From Streptomyces sp. 11x1 (GTDB lineage: Bacteria > Actinomycetota > Actinomycetes > Streptomycetales > Streptomycetaceae), in contig NZ_CP122458.1 of NCBI RefSeq assembly GCF_032598905.1, forward strand, positions 558,001 to 622,000: a DNA stretch of 64,000 bases, written 5' to 3'. Both the position numbers and the translations under genes were made by a program. Of the stretch, positions 50,365-59,760 are shown in pieces. The notes beneath the pieces were generated by a model, which saw only the letters and a list, made by a program, of their open reading frames with translations, did not search any database and had not been told where the DNA came from. The first letter of the stretch is position 1. Each line of letters starts with the position of its first letter.

Positions 50365-53070
50365 ATGGCCCGTTACGTGTACGACTTCACTGAGGGCGGC
50401 CGGGACATGGCCGACCTGCTCGGCGGCAAGGGAGCGAACCTGGCCGAGATGACCCGGCTGGGTCTCCCGGTCCCGCCCGGTTTCATCGTCACCACCGAGG
50501 CCTGTCGGGCCTTCCTCGCCACCGGTGATGAACCGGAGGGGATGACGGAGGAGATCTCCCGGCATCTGACGGCCGTGGAGCGGGCGGCCGGACGGTCCCT
50601 GGGGCAGCGGGACGACCCGTTGCTGCTGTCGGTCCGTTCGGGGGCGCGGTTCTCCATGCCCGGCATGATGGAGACGGTCCTGGACATCGGTCTGAACGAC
50701 GAATCGGTCCAGGGACTCGCCAAGGCGTCGGGGAACGAGCGGTTCGCCTGGGACTCCTACCGTCGGCTCGTCCAGATGTTCGGCAGCACGGTGCTGGGGG
50801 TCGACGGGGCCCTCTTCGAAGGCGCCATCACCCTGCTCAAGGAGGCGCGGGAGGTCCACGACGACGTGCAGCTCGACGCGGGTGACCTCGCCTGGCTCGT
50901 GGAGACCTTCAAGTCCCTGATCCGCGACGAGACCGGGGAGGACTTCCCCCAGTCCCCGGCGGAGCAGCTGCGCCTCGCCGTCCTCGCGGTCTTCCGTTCC
51001 TGGAACGGCGAGCGCGCCCGCTTGTACCGCAGGCGTGAGCACATCCCCGAGGATCTGGGCACCGCGGTCACCGTGCAGCGCATGGTCTTCGGCAACCTCG
51101 GGAACGACTCCGGCAGCGGTGTGGCCTTCACCCGGGACCCGGCCACCGGGCGCCCCGGGCTCTACGGGGACTATCTGTCCAACGCCCAGGGCGAGGACGT
51201 CGTCGCCGGTATCCGCAACACCGTCCCGCTGGCGGACCTGGAACGGCTGGACCCGGATGCGTACCGGCGGCTGCGCGACCACATGGGCACCTTGGAGCGG
51301 CACTACCGCGACCTGTGCGACATCGAGTTCACCATCGAGCGAGGTCGGCTGTGGATGCTGCAGACCCGGGTCGGCAAGCGCACCGCCGAGGCCGCGTTCG
51401 CCATCGCCGCCGAGCTGGCCGAGGAGGGGCTCATCACTCCGGACGAGGCGCTCGCCCGGGTGAGCGGGGACGGGCTGGCGCGGCTGATGTTCCCGCGCTT
51501 CGACACCACCGCGACCGGTGAGGCCCTCGCCCACGGGCTGCCCGCCTCGCCCGGTGCCGCGGTCGGCGCGGCGGTCTTCGACTCGGCCGAGGCCGTACGC
51601 CGGGCCGCCGCCGGCGAGAAGGTCGTCCTCGTACGTCAGGAGACCACCCCCGACGACCTGCCCGGGATGCTGGCCGCCGAGGCGGTGCTGACCAGCCGCG
51701 GCGGCAGGACCAGCCACGCCGCCGTCGTGGCCCGCGGCATGGGCAAGGTCTGTGTGTGCGGCGCCGAGGACCTCACCGTGAACACCGACTCCCGCCGCTT
51801 CACCACACCTGACGGCACCGTCGTCGAGGAGGGCACGGTCGTCTCGGTCGACGGATCGAGCGGTGCCGTGTACCTGGGTGGCGTTCCGTTGGTGGCCTCG
51901 GCGTTCATGCGCTACCTGGAGACCGGCGAGCAGGCGGACGCGATCGTCGCGGCCGGCGCCCGGGCCCTGCGACACGCCGATTCCGTGCGCCGGCTGGACG
52001 TGCGCGCCAACGCCGACACGCCCAAGGACGCGGCCCGCGCCAGGCGGTTCGGCGCGCAGGGCATCGGGTTGTGCCGCACCGAGCACATGTTCCTCGGCGA
52101 GCGGCGCACGCTGGTCGAGGCGATGATCCTGGCCCGCTCCGACGCCGAGCGCAAGCGGGCGCTCGGGGCGCTGCTGCCCCTGCAACGACGGGACTTCGTC
52201 GGCATCCTGGAGGCGATGGACGGCCTGCCGGTCACCATCCGCCTCCTCGACCCGCCGCTGCACGAGTTCCTGCCCGACCGCACCGAGCTCGCCGTCCGTG
52301 TCGCCACCGCCGAGGCCAGGGGCGAGCTGCCCGCCGCGCACGACACCGAACTGCTGGAGGCGGTCGACCGCATGCACGAGGAGAACCCGATGCTCGGGCT
52401 GCGGGGCGTGCGCCTCGGGCTGGTGGTGCCCGGACTGGTCGCCATGCAGGTCCGGGCGATCGCCGAGGCGGTCGTGGAACGCGTCCGGGCAGGCGGCGCG
52501 CCACATGCGGAGATCATGGTCCCGCTGGTCGGCGCGGTGGAGGAGCTCCGGCTCGCGCGCGAGGAGGTGGAGCGGGTGCTGGCCGAGGTCGAGGAGGAGA
52601 CCGGTGTGGCCGTGCGCTGTCCCGTCGGCACGATGATCGAACTGCCCAGGGCCGCGCTCACCGCGGGCCGGATCGCCGAGGAGGCGGAGTTCTTCTCCTT
52701 CGGCACCAACGACCTCACCCAGACCGCGTGGGGCTTCTCCCGCGACGACGTCGAGGCGGCCTTCTTCTCCGCCTACCTCGACAAGGGCGTCTTCACAGCC
52801 TCTCCGTTCGAGACGATCGACCGTGACGGTGTGGGCCGCCTGGTGCGGATCGCGGTCGACGAGGGCCGCGCCGCTCGTCCCGACCTGACGATCGGGGTGT
52901 GCGGCGAGCACGGCGGCGACCCGGAGTCCGTGCACTTCTTCCACGCGGCAGGGCTCGACTACGTCTCCTGCTCCCCGTTCCGCGTCCCCGTGGCCCGCCT
53001 GGAGGCCGGCCGGGCCACCCTGATCGGGACCAACGGCACTCGTGCGGCACCGCGCTCAGCGGGACAGTGA
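50365..53070 (+). CDS. ppdK: Pyruvate, phosphate dikinase
   Basis: 901 residues, full length; GGAGGAG 9 bases before ATG 50365. N-terminal ATP-grasp domain (LLGGKGANLAEMTRLGLPVPPGFIVTTEAC; SVRSGARFSMPGMMETVLDIGLN), swivelling phosphohistidine domain with H451 (TSRGGRTSHAAVVARGMGK), and a C-terminal PEP/pyruvate TIM barrel with C846 (GVCGEHGGDP). It interconverts pyruvate, ATP and phosphate with PEP, AMP and pyrophosphate. In the glycolytic direction it gains ATP from PPi, useful when respiration is limiting; in the other it starts gluconeogenesis. Confidence 0.96.
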   Translation: MARYVYDFTEGGRDMADLLGGKGANLAEMTRLGLPVPPGFIVTTEACRAFLATGDEPEGMTEEISRHLTAVERAAGRSLGQRDDPLLLSVRSGARFSMPGMMETVLDIGLNDESVQGLAKASGNERFAWDSYRRLVQMFGSTVLGVDGALFEGAITLLKEAREVHDDVQLDAGDLAWLVETFKSLIRDETGEDFPQSPAEQLRLAVLAVFRSWNGERARLYRRREHIPEDLGTAVTVQRMVFGNLGNDSGSGVAFTRDPATGRPGLYGDYLSNAQGEDVVAGIRNTVPLADLERLDPDAYRRLRDHMGTLERHYRDLCDIEFTIERGRLWMLQTRVGKRTAEAAFAIAAELAEEGLITPDEALARVSGDGLARLMFPRFDTTATGEALAHGLPASPGAAVGAAVFDSAEAVRRAAAGEKVVLVRQETTPDDLPGMLAAEAVLTSRGGRTSHAAVVARGMGKVCVCGAEDLTVNTDSRRFTTPDGTVVEEGTVVSVDGSSGAVYLGGVPLVASAFMRYLETGEQADAIVAAGARALRHADSVRRLDVRANADTPKDAARARRFGAQGIGLCRTEHMFLGERRTLVEAMILARSDAERKRALGALLPLQRRDFVGILEAMDGLPVTIRLLDPPLHEFLPDRTELAVRVATAEARGELPAAHDTELLEAVDRMHEENPMLGLRGVRLGLVVPGLVAMQVRAIAEAVVERVRAGGAPHAEIMVPLVGAVEELRLAREEVERVLAEVEEETGVAVRCPVGTMIELPRAALTAGRIAEEAEFFSFGTNDLTQTAWGFSRDDVEAAFFSAYLDKGVFTASPFETIDRDGVGRLVRIAVDEGRAARPDLTIGVCGEHGGDPESVHFFHAAGLDYVSCSPFRVPVARLEAGRATLIGTNGTRAAPRSAGQ

Positions 53071-53146
53071 GAGACAGGAGCGGCGCCGATCCCCCGCGGT
53101 GTCGCTCCGCCCCGTCCCCGTGAAGACGCCCGCACCCGCGAAAGCG

Positions 53147-53179
53147 CCGCCCTGCCCCTCCTGTCCGGGGGCGGGGCGG
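53147..53179. terminator. Hairpin terminator between PPDK and a convergent USP gene
   Basis: CCGCCCTGCCCC (53147-53158) pairs with GGGGCGGGGCGG (53168-53179), 12 bp with one G-T pair. Confidence 0.65.
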
Positions 53180-53195
53180 TCGGGCGGGCGCCGCG

Positions 53196-54092
53196 TCAGG
53201 GGTGCGGGACGACGGCCACCGGTGCCCTCGAGCGCCGTACGACCGCGTAGGTCACGGGACCGATGTGCGGGGCCAACGGGGTTCGGCGGATGCGGCGGCC
53301 CACGACCACCAGGCAGGCGTCGACGGAGGCGTACACCAGATGCGCGCCGGCGCGGCCCACCACGGCCTCCTCGCTCACCCGCACGCCCGGGAACTTCTCC
53401 CGCCAGGGAGCGAGTACGGCGGACAACCCCTGCTCGTCCTCGGCCCTGGACGGCGCCTGTTCGGCCCCTGTCTCTCCTCTGTCGCCGTACGGCGGCGTGC
53501 CGTGTCCGTGGACGACGTGCAGCCCCGTCGCACGCCGTGCCGCCGCTTCGAAGGCGAACGCGACGACCGTGTCGTCGGGCTCGTCGAGGTCCAGCCCCAG
53601 TACGACGTCCCGGTAGGCGGTCGTCCCGATTCCGGGGGCGTCGGTCCGGTACTCACCCGCTGCCTCGGCGCGGACGAGGACGACCGGTCGTCCGGCCCGC
53701 GCCACCACGGCCGCCGCGACCGAGCCGAGCAGGAACCCGGCGGCCCTGCCCAGCCCCCGTGACCCGAGCACCAGCACCTCGCTGTCCCCGGCCACCGCGA
53801 CCAGGGCCGACGCGGGGTGCCCGGGGATCCGCTCGGCCTCGATCGGCAGGCCCGGGTGGCGGTGGGCCAGTCGGGTGACCGACTCGCGCAGCAGCGCGGC
53901 GGAGCGGTCGGCGCCGGGCGGAGCGACGCGTTCACCGGCGAAGGGCACGTAATTGTGCGGGGGAAGGTCGTCGGCGTGCACGACCCGCAGGGGCAGGGAG
54001 TACATCCGGGCCTCACGTGCGGCCCAGTCGGCGGCCGCACGGCTCTCCGACGATCCGTCCAGTCCGACGGCGACGAAACGGGACGGTGACAT
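53196..54092 (-). CDS. Universal stress protein, tandem UspA domains
   Basis: 298 residues from ATG 54092 (AAGGAGA 8 bases upstream; an ATG at 54122 overlapping the previous stop is possible). Domain 1: FVAVGLDGSSESRAAADWAAREA with VLGSRGLGRAAGFLLGSVAAAVV. Domain 2: YRDVVLGLDLDEPDDTVVAFAFEAA, whose loop VVVGRRIRRTPLAPHIGPV has lost the canonical glycine spacing. Second gene of a two-USP operon. Confidence 0.92.
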   Translation of the reverse strand: MSPSRFVAVGLDGSSESRAAADWAAREARMYSLPLRVVHADDLPPHNYVPFAGERVAPPGADRSAALLRESVTRLAHRHPGLPIEAERIPGHPASALVAVAGDSEVLVLGSRGLGRAAGFLLGSVAAAVVARAGRPVVLVRAEAAGEYRTDAPGIGTTAYRDVVLGLDLDEPDDTVVAFAFEAAARRATGLHVVHGHGTPPYGDRGETGAEQAPSRAEDEQGLSAVLAPWREKFPGVRVSEEAVVGRAGAHLVYASVDACLVVVGRRIRRTPLAPHIGPVTYAVVRRSRAPVAVVPHP

Positions 54093-54118
54093 GGGCCGGT
54101 CTCCTTGCGTCTGCACGG

Positions 54119-54949
54119 TCATGCGGCGGGTACGACGACCACCGGACAGTGCGCGTGGCGCAGCAGGACGGGGGCGACCTGCGTGTGGGGCGGGACGACG
54201 GCGGACGTCCGGTGGTGCGAGCCGACGACCACCAGACCAGCCTCGCGGGTCGACGCCAGCAACGCCTCCGGCGCACTCGTCCGCACCGTGACGGCTTCCA
54301 CCGCGACATCGGCGTACCGCTCCCGCAGGGCGGCGAGGGCGAAGCGCGGGACGGCTTCCTCCACTCGCTCGTACGAGGTGGCCGGGTCCCGTCGTGGACC
54401 CTGTGTGCCCACGAGCGGCGGCAGCGCGGGCGTGACGTGGCGGTGGGGCCAGGAGTGCAGGACACGCAGCCGGGCGCCGCGCCGCCGGGCCTCCTCGAAG
54501 GCGTAGACGGCGGCCCGCTCGTCCCTGTCGTCCTCCAGGCCGAGCACCACCTCACGCCCGCTGTCGCAGGGGTGGTCCCCGCGGACGACGAGCAGGGGGC
54601 CGCGCGCACGTCGGGCCAGCCCCAGGCCGACCGACCCGAGGAGCAGGCCGGCGACGCGCCCCATGCCCCGGGAGCCCACGACGGTGAGCGCCGCGTCGGC
54701 GCCCTCCCGCGCCAGCGCCCGTACGGCGCCGCCCTCGGCCGCGACGGTCCGCGCCGGGAGGCCGGGGTGCCGCGCGCGGACGCGTGAGACGGCGGCGGCC
54801 AGGATCGGCACCGTCTCGGCGCGGTCCTGAGCGGCGCACACCAGCCGCAGCTCGGCGTCGCGCCGGATCGCTTCCCCGGCCGCCCAGTCCAGGGCCCTGG
54901 TGGAGGACAGGGTGCCGTCCACTCCTACGACGACATGGTGGTGGGTCAT
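54119..54949 (-). CDS. Universal stress protein, tandem UspA domains
   Basis: 276 residues. Domain 1: VVVGVDGTLSSTRALDWAAGEA with TVVGSRGMGRVAGLLLGSVGLGL. Domain 2: EVVLGLEDDRDERAAVYAFEEARRRGARLRVLHSWP, with a degenerate loop VVVGSHHRTSAVVPPHTQVAPVLLRHAHCPVVVVP. First gene of the two-USP operon; its upstream region is shared with the divergent STAS gene and carries four palindrome copies. Confidence 0.92.
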   Translation of the reverse strand: MTHHHVVVGVDGTLSSTRALDWAAGEAIRRDAELRLVCAAQDRAETVPILAAAVSRVRARHPGLPARTVAAEGGAVRALAREGADAALTVVGSRGMGRVAGLLLGSVGLGLARRARGPLLVVRGDHPCDSGREVVLGLEDDRDERAAVYAFEEARRRGARLRVLHSWPHRHVTPALPPLVGTQGPRRDPATSYERVEEAVPRFALAALRERYADVAVEAVTVRTSAPEALLASTREAGLVVVGSHHRTSAVVPPHTQVAPVLLRHAHCPVVVVPAA

Positions 54950-55060
54950 GGCTAGGCCTCTCTCGACAGGCTGTGACCGGGGAGCACCGGACGGTGGCCC
55001 CCACCCACGATGCTCGCCGTGGGCCGCCCGCGGGGGCAGGAGCCGGGTGAACCCGGCGGC

Positions 55061-55181
55061 GTGCCGAACGTCCCCTGTCCGCAGGGACGTTCGGGCCGTG
55101 GCGCGGGGGTCGTGATGTGCGGGGTGCCGCGGGGCGGGCCGACCGGGCCCTGCGGGATCCCCGGTAGGGACCGAACGGCCC
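55061..55181. promoter_or_regulatory. Cluster of putative OsdR-type operators between USP and STAS genes
   Basis: Two imperfect copies, GTGCCGAACGTCCC (55061-55074) and GGGACGTTCGGGCC (55084-55097), form together a perfect 11-bp inverted repeat (55064-55074 with 55084-55094). Two better copies follow: GGGCCGACCGGGCC (55136-55149) and GGACCGAACGGCCC (55168-55181), the last extended symmetrically to TAGGG...CCCTA (55165-55183). The last ends only 35 bp before the STAS ATG at 55217. Confidence 0.65.
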
Positions 55182-55216
55182 TACCGCCGATCGCGCAGGT
55201 TGGCTTGTCTTTCTCC

Positions 55217-55609
55217 ATGGACGGCAACCACACGAGGTCCTCCCCGTACCGCACGACGCGGGCGGCCGACGGCAGCACGGTCGTGAGGCTGCACGGCGAG
55301 CTCGACCTGCTGGCGGTACCGGCCCTCTCGGCGGCCCTGGACGCCCTGACCGCCGTGTCCCGTCCCGACCTGGTGCTGGATCTGCGTTCCGTGTCCTTCG
55401 TCGACTGCTCCGGTCTCGGTGTCCTGTGCCGGGCGAAGAGCCGGATCCGGGCCCGGCACGGCCGGCTGCGGCTGGTCACGCCCGCGAGCGCCTTCCGGCG
55501 GCTGCTGCGGTGCACGGGGCTGAGCAACGCCTTCGAGGTGCACCCGGACCTCCCCGAGGTGCTCGGCGACGGGGTGCCGGTGCAACGGGCCACGGCCTCA
55601 CGCGGGTGA
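55217..55609 (+). CDS. STAS-domain anti-sigma factor antagonist
   Basis: 130 residues. The STAS fold is clear: TVVRLHGELDLLAVPALSAALDAL, LVLDLRSVSFVDCSGLGVLCRAKSRIRARHGRLRLVTPASAFRRLLRCTGL. The regulatory serine is S65 in DCSGLG, the residue phosphorylated by anti-sigma kinases and dephosphorylated by SpoIIE phosphatases such as the one at 25732-27690. No ribosome binding site is visible before ATG 55217, and the operator is very close, so a leaderless message is possible. Its 3' end forms half of a terminator. Confidence 0.92.
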   Translation: MDGNHTRSSPYRTTRAADGSTVVRLHGELDLLAVPALSAALDALTAVSRPDLVLDLRSVSFVDCSGLGVLCRAKSRIRARHGRLRLVTPASAFRRLLRCTGLSNAFEVHPDLPEVLGDGVPVQRATASRG

Positions 55610-55620
55610 GACCGTGGCCC
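55587..55620. terminator. Bidirectional hairpin terminator
   Basis: 55587-55601 pairs with 55606-55620 (GGGCCACGG and CTCAC segments, one C/A mismatch) around a GCGG loop, overlapping the end of the STAS gene and facing the convergent phosphoketolase gene. Confidence 0.75.
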
Positions 55621-55627
55621 GGCGGCG

Positions 55628-58006
55628 TCAGGCCCAGTGCCAGTCGGCGATCTCCGGCAGATCGGTCCCGTGCTCGCGGATCCAGGCGTGGTGACGGGTC
55701 CGCGCGTCCGCCATCTGCTGGCGTACGGCGGCGGCGCGGACGGCGAGGCCGGGGACGCGGTCGATGACGTCCATGACGAGGCGGTAGCGGTCGAGGTCGT
55801 TGCGGACGACCATGTCGAACGGAGTGGTCGTCGTCCCTGACTCCTTGTAGCCGCGGACGTGTGTGTTGCCGTGGCCCGCGCGGCGGTAGGCGAGGCGGTG
55901 GATGAGCCACGGATAGCCGTGGTAGGCGAAGATCACCGGCTTGTCCGTGGTGAACAGGCCGTCGTACTCGAAGTCGGTCATGCCGTGCGGGTGCTCCTCA
56001 CGGGGCAGCAGCCGGGTCATGTCCACGACGTTGACCACCCGCACGGCGAGCTGGGGCAGATGCCGGCGCAGCAGCTGGGCCGCTGCCAGGACCTCCTGGG
56101 TGGGCACGTCGCCGGCGCAGGCGAGGACGACGTCCGGTTCGCCGCCGTTCTCGCTGCCCGCCCACTCCCAGATCCCGGCGCCGCGCGCGCAGTGGGCGCG
56201 CGCCTCGTCGATCGACAGCCAGTCGAAGCAGGGCTGTTTGCCGGCCACGATCACGTTGACGTAGTCGCGGCTGCGCAGGGCGTGTTCCGCGACCGACAGC
56301 AGCGTGTTGGCGTCCGGCGGCAGATAGACGCGGACGACCTCGGGGCTCTTGTTGAGGACGTGGTCGACGAAGCCGGGGTCCTGGTGGGAGAAGCCGTTGT
56401 GGTCCTGCCGCCAGACGTGCGAGGTGAGCAGGTAGTTGAGGGAGGCGATCGGGGCCCGCCAGGGCAACTCCCTCGATGTCCTGAGCCACTTGATGTGCTG
56501 GTTGACCATGGAGTCGACGATGTGCACGAACGCCTCGTAGCAGGAGAACAGTCCGTGCCGACCGGTGAGGAGGTAGCCCTCCAGCCAGCCCTGGCAGAGG
56601 TGTTCGGAGAGGATCTCCAGGACCCGGCCGTGCCGGTCGAGGTGTTCGTCGACCGGCAGGTGCTCGGCCTGCCAGGCCTTGCCGCTGGCGTCGAAGACGG
56701 CCTGCAGGCGGTTGGAGGCGGTCTCGTCCGGTCCGACGACGCGGAAGTCCCGGCGCAGGCGGGTGTCCTTCATGACCTGGGCCAGGAGGTCGCCGAGGAC
56801 CCGGGTCGGCTCGTGGAGCGTCGTGCCGGGCTTCTCGACCGGCACGGCGAAGTCGTCCAGGGAGCGGACGGGCAGGTCGCGGACGAGGAGTCCGCCGTTG
56901 GCATGCGGGGTGGCGCCCAGTCGCCGGGTGCCGGAGGGGACGCAGGCGAGCACGTCGGCGACCGGGCGGCCGTCGGGGCCGAACAGCTCGTGCGGCCGGT
57001 ACGAGCGCAGCCAAGCCTCCAGTTGGCGCAGGTGCTCGGGGTTCTCCCGTACGCCGGCGAGCGGGACCTGGTGGGCACGCCAGGTGCCCTCCACGGGCCG
57101 GCCGTCGACCTCGGCGGGGCCGGTCCAGCCCTTGGGGGTGCGCAGCACGATCATCGGCCAGTGCACACGTTCGGCGACACCGTCCTCGCGGGCGGTGCGC
57201 TGCATCAGGGCGATGCTGTCCAGCGCCTCGTCGAAGGCGTGCGCCAATGCGCGGTGGACGGTGGCCGGGTCGTCGCCGGTGACGTGCAGGGGGGTGTGGC
57301 CGTAGCCGCGCAGGAGGGCGTCGAGTTCGGCCTGCGGGAGGCGGGAGAGCACCGTCGGGTTGGCGATCTTGTAGCCGTTGAGGTGCAGGATGGGCAGGAC
57401 GGCGCCGTCGTGGACCGGGTCGAGGAACTTGTTGGAGTGCCAGGAGGCGGCCAGGGGGCCGGTCTCCGCCTCGCCGTCGCCGATGACACAGGCCACCAGC
57501 AGGTCGGGGTTGTCGAAGGCGGCGCCGTAGGCGTGGGCGAGGGAATAGCCGAGCTCACCGCCCTCGTGGATCGAGCCCGGGACCTCGGGCGCCACGTGGC
57601 TCGGCACCCCGCCCGGGAAGGAGAACTGCCGGAAGAGCCGTTCCATGCCGGGCGCGTCGCGGGTGACGTCCGGGTAGGTCTCGCTGTAGCTGCCGTCCAG
57701 CCAGGAGCCGGCCAGTACGGACGGCCCGCCGTGGCCGGGGCCCCAGACGCACAGGGCGTCGAGGTCGCGCGCCTTGATCACCCGGTTGAGGTGGGTGTAC
57801 ACGAGGTTGAGGCCCGGCGAGGTGCCCCAGTGCCCGAGCAGCCGCGGCTTGATGTGCTCCGGGAGCAGCGGTTCGGTCAGCAGGGGGTTGGACATCAGGT
57901 AGATCTGTCCGGCCGCGAGGTAGTTGGCGGCCCGCCAGTGGGCGTCCAGGGTGCGCAGCTCGTCGTCGGAAAGTACGGTGACGTTCTGGTGTTCGACCTG
58001 GGTCAT
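55628..58006 (-). CDS. xfp: Phosphoketolase
   Basis: 792 residues, full length. N-terminal [19 protein letters not shown] and [17 protein letters not shown], thiamine diphosphate motif [20 protein letters not shown] with [11 protein letters not shown], then [35 protein letters not shown] and [17 protein letters not shown]. It splits xylulose 5-phosphate and/or fructose 6-phosphate with phosphate to acetyl phosphate plus an aldose phosphate, giving ATP through acetate kinase without redox cost. Divergent from the PPK2 gene with a 49-bp gap. Confidence 0.95.
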   Translation of the reverse strand: MTQVEHQNVTVLSDDELRTLDAHWRAANYLAAGQIYLMSNPLLTEPLLPEHIKPRLLGHWGTSPGLNLVYTHLNRVIKARDLDALCVWGPGHGGPSVLAGSWLDGSYSETYPDVTRDAPGMERLFRQFSFPGGVPSHVAPEVPGSIHEGGELGYSLAHAYGAAFDNPDLLVACVIGDGEAETGPLAASWHSNKFLDPVHDGAVLPILHLNGYKIANPTVLSRLPQAELDALLRGYGHTPLHVTGDDPATVHRALAHAFDEALDSIALMQRTAREDGVAERVHWPMIVLRTPKGWTGPAEVDGRPVEGTWRAHQVPLAGVRENPEHLRQLEAWLRSYRPHELFGPDGRPVADVLACVPSGTRRLGATPHANGGLLVRDLPVRSLDDFAVPVEKPGTTLHEPTRVLGDLLAQVMKDTRLRRDFRVVGPDETASNRLQAVFDASGKAWQAEHLPVDEHLDRHGRVLEILSEHLCQGWLEGYLLTGRHGLFSCYEAFVHIVDSMVNQHIKWLRTSRELPWRAPIASLNYLLTSHVWRQDHNGFSHQDPGFVDHVLNKSPEVVRVYLPPDANTLLSVAEHALRSRDYVNVIVAGKQPCFDWLSIDEARAHCARGAGIWEWAGSENGGEPDVVLACAGDVPTQEVLAAAQLLRRHLPQLAVRVVNVVDMTRLLPREEHPHGMTDFEYDGLFTTDKPVIFAYHGYPWLIHRLAYRRAGHGNTHVRGYKESGTTTTPFDMVVRNDLDRYRLVMDVIDRVPGLAVRAAAVRQQMADARTRHHAWIREHGTDLPEIADWHWA

Positions 58007-58055
58007 GGGTGACTCCGGAACTCATCGACGGGGTCGTCGGGCGGTGGAGGACGGC

Positions 58056-58859
58056 ATGGCCGGCAAGAAGGCGACCAAGGTGTCGCGCGCGGCGTACGAG
58101 CAGGAACTGCTGCGTCTGCAGACGGAGTTGGTGAAACTCCAGGAGTGGGTGCGGGCCGAGGGCGCCCGGCTGGTGGTGGTCTTCGAGGGGCGGGACGCGG
58201 CGGGCAAGGGCGGCACGATCAAGCGGGTCGCCGAGCACCTCAACCCCCGTGTCGCCCGGATCGCCGCGCTCCCCAAGCCTACGGAACGCGAGCGCACCCA
58301 GTGGTACTTCCAGCGGTACGTCGAGCAGTTGCCGGCCGCCGGGGAGATCGTGCTGTTCGACCGGTCCTGGTACAACCGGGCCGGTGTGGAGCACGTGATG
58401 GGCTTCTGCACACAGGAGGAGTATCAGCTTTTTCTCCGCCAATGCCCGATTTTCGAGCGCATGTTGATCGAGGACGGGATCCTGCTGCGCAAGTACTGGT
58501 TCTCGGTGAGCGACACCGAGCAGCAGGAGCGCTTCCGGCGCCGTCTGGAGGACCCGCTGCGGCGCTGGAAGCTGTCGCCGATGGACCTGGAGTCGCTCAC
58601 CCGCTGGGAGGCCTACTCGCGTGCCAAGGACACGATGATGGTGCACACCGACATCACCGAGGCGCCGTGGTACGTCGTGGAGAGCGACGACAAACGCCGG
58701 GCCCGGCTGAACATGATCGCCCATCTGCTGGCGTCCGTGCCGTACCGCGAGGTGCCGCCCCCGGTGCTCGAACTGCCGGAGCGCCCGCCGTCGACCGGCT
58801 ACGAGCGTCCACCGCGTGATCTGCAGACCTACGTCCCCGATCACGCGGCGGGTCTCTGA
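58056..58859 (+). CDS. ppk2: Polyphosphate kinase 2
   Basis: 267 residues; GGAGG 6 bases before ATG 58056. Walker A-like FEGRDAAGKGGTIKR (about 43-57), ALPKPTERERTQWYFQRYVEQLPAAGEIVLFDRSWYNRAGVEHVMGF (lid and Walker B-like DRSWYNR), and RRLEDPLRRWKLSPMDLES. PPK2 proteins transfer phosphate between polyphosphate and nucleoside di- or monophosphates, regenerating ATP or GTP. A run of codons rare in Streptomyces (TAT, CTT, TTT, CAA, ATT) occurs near 58424-58460. It shares the short divergent region with phosphoketolase; I see no palindrome there. Confidence 0.94.
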   Translation: MAGKKATKVSRAAYEQELLRLQTELVKLQEWVRAEGARLVVVFEGRDAAGKGGTIKRVAEHLNPRVARIAALPKPTERERTQWYFQRYVEQLPAAGEIVLFDRSWYNRAGVEHVMGFCTQEEYQLFLRQCPIFERMLIEDGILLRKYWFSVSDTEQQERFRRRLEDPLRRWKLSPMDLESLTRWEAYSRAKDTMMVHTDITEAPWYVVESDDKRRARLNMIAHLLASVPYREVPPPVLELPERPPSTGYERPPRDLQTYVPDHAAGL

Positions 58860-58876
58860 ACAGCCGGTCACCCTGC

Positions 58877-59755
58877 TCACTCCGGCTCGGGCACGATCAC
58901 GACCGGGCAGGCGGAGTGGTGCAGCACGCCGTGCGTCACCCGGCCCAGCTGGAGCCCGAAGTGCCGCTGCCGGCGCCTGGCCCCGATGACGAGCAGGTCG
59001 GCGTCGCGGGAGGCGTCCGACAGCACCGTCCGGGCATGGCCCTCGGCGGTACGGCGGCGCAGCCGGACGTCGTCGGGGGCCTTCTCGAGGGCGGCCTCCA
59101 GCCCCTCGACGGCCCGCTCCTCGTGCAGCCGGTCGAGCTCCCCGGTCAGCAACGGGTGGTCGGTGGTCTCGTGCACGGGGCACCGCCAGGCCCGTACCGC
59201 CTCGACCTCGGCGCCGCGCCGCCGGGCCTCCTCGAAGGCGAACCGGACCGCCGCCGAGGACGTCGGCCTCTCCCCGACACCGACGACGATCCGGCCGTGT
59301 GTGGCGGGCAGGGCCCGGTTGTCGTGGCTGCCGCGTACCACCACCATCGGACAGTGCGCGTGCGCGGCCACCGTCAGGCTCACCGAACCCAGGAGCGCCT
59401 CGGTGAGGCTGCTGCGGCCCCGGGTGCCCGTCACCAGCAGGGAGGCGGTGCGGCTCTCCCGCAGCAGCGTGTACTCGGGTTCCTCGGGCAGCACCTCGGT
59501 GGTGATCTTCACCTCCGGACGGCGGAGGCCGGCCCGCTGGGCGGCGCTCTCCACGATCACCTCGGGCCGCTCCCCCTCGGACGTCTCGCCCACGTCCTCG
59601 GCCACGTGAGCGCCCTCGTACCGCTCCCACAGCGAGGCGTACACCAGCCGCAGGGGCGCCCCGCGCAGTGCGGCCTCGTCGGCCGCCCAGTCCACGGCCC
59701 GCAGGCTCGGCTCGGAGCCGTCCACGCCTACGACGACCGGCAGGTCCCTCGACAT
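58877..59755 (-). CDS. Universal stress protein, tandem UspA domains
   Basis: 292 residues from ATG 59755 (a GTG at 59764 is also open). Domain 1: PVVVGVDGSEPSLRAVDWAADEAALRGAPLRLVYASL with VTGTRGRSSLTEALLGSVSLTVAAHAHCPMVVV. Domain 2: RIVVGVGERPTSSAAVRFAFEEARRRGAEVEAVRAW with VIGARRRQRHFGLQLGRVTHGVLHHSACPVVIVPEPE. Follows the alcohol dehydrogenase gene by 5 bp, so USP-ADH-USP (61714 to 58877) looks like one operon. Confidence 0.92.
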   Translation of the reverse strand: MSRDLPVVVGVDGSEPSLRAVDWAADEAALRGAPLRLVYASLWERYEGAHVAEDVGETSEGERPEVIVESAAQRAGLRRPEVKITTEVLPEEPEYTLLRESRTASLLVTGTRGRSSLTEALLGSVSLTVAAHAHCPMVVVRGSHDNRALPATHGRIVVGVGERPTSSAAVRFAFEEARRRGAEVEAVRAWRCPVHETTDHPLLTGELDRLHEERAVEGLEAALEKAPDDVRLRRRTAEGHARTVLSDASRDADLLVIGARRRQRHFGLQLGRVTHGVLHHSACPVVIVPEPE

Positions 59756-59760
59756 CTCGC

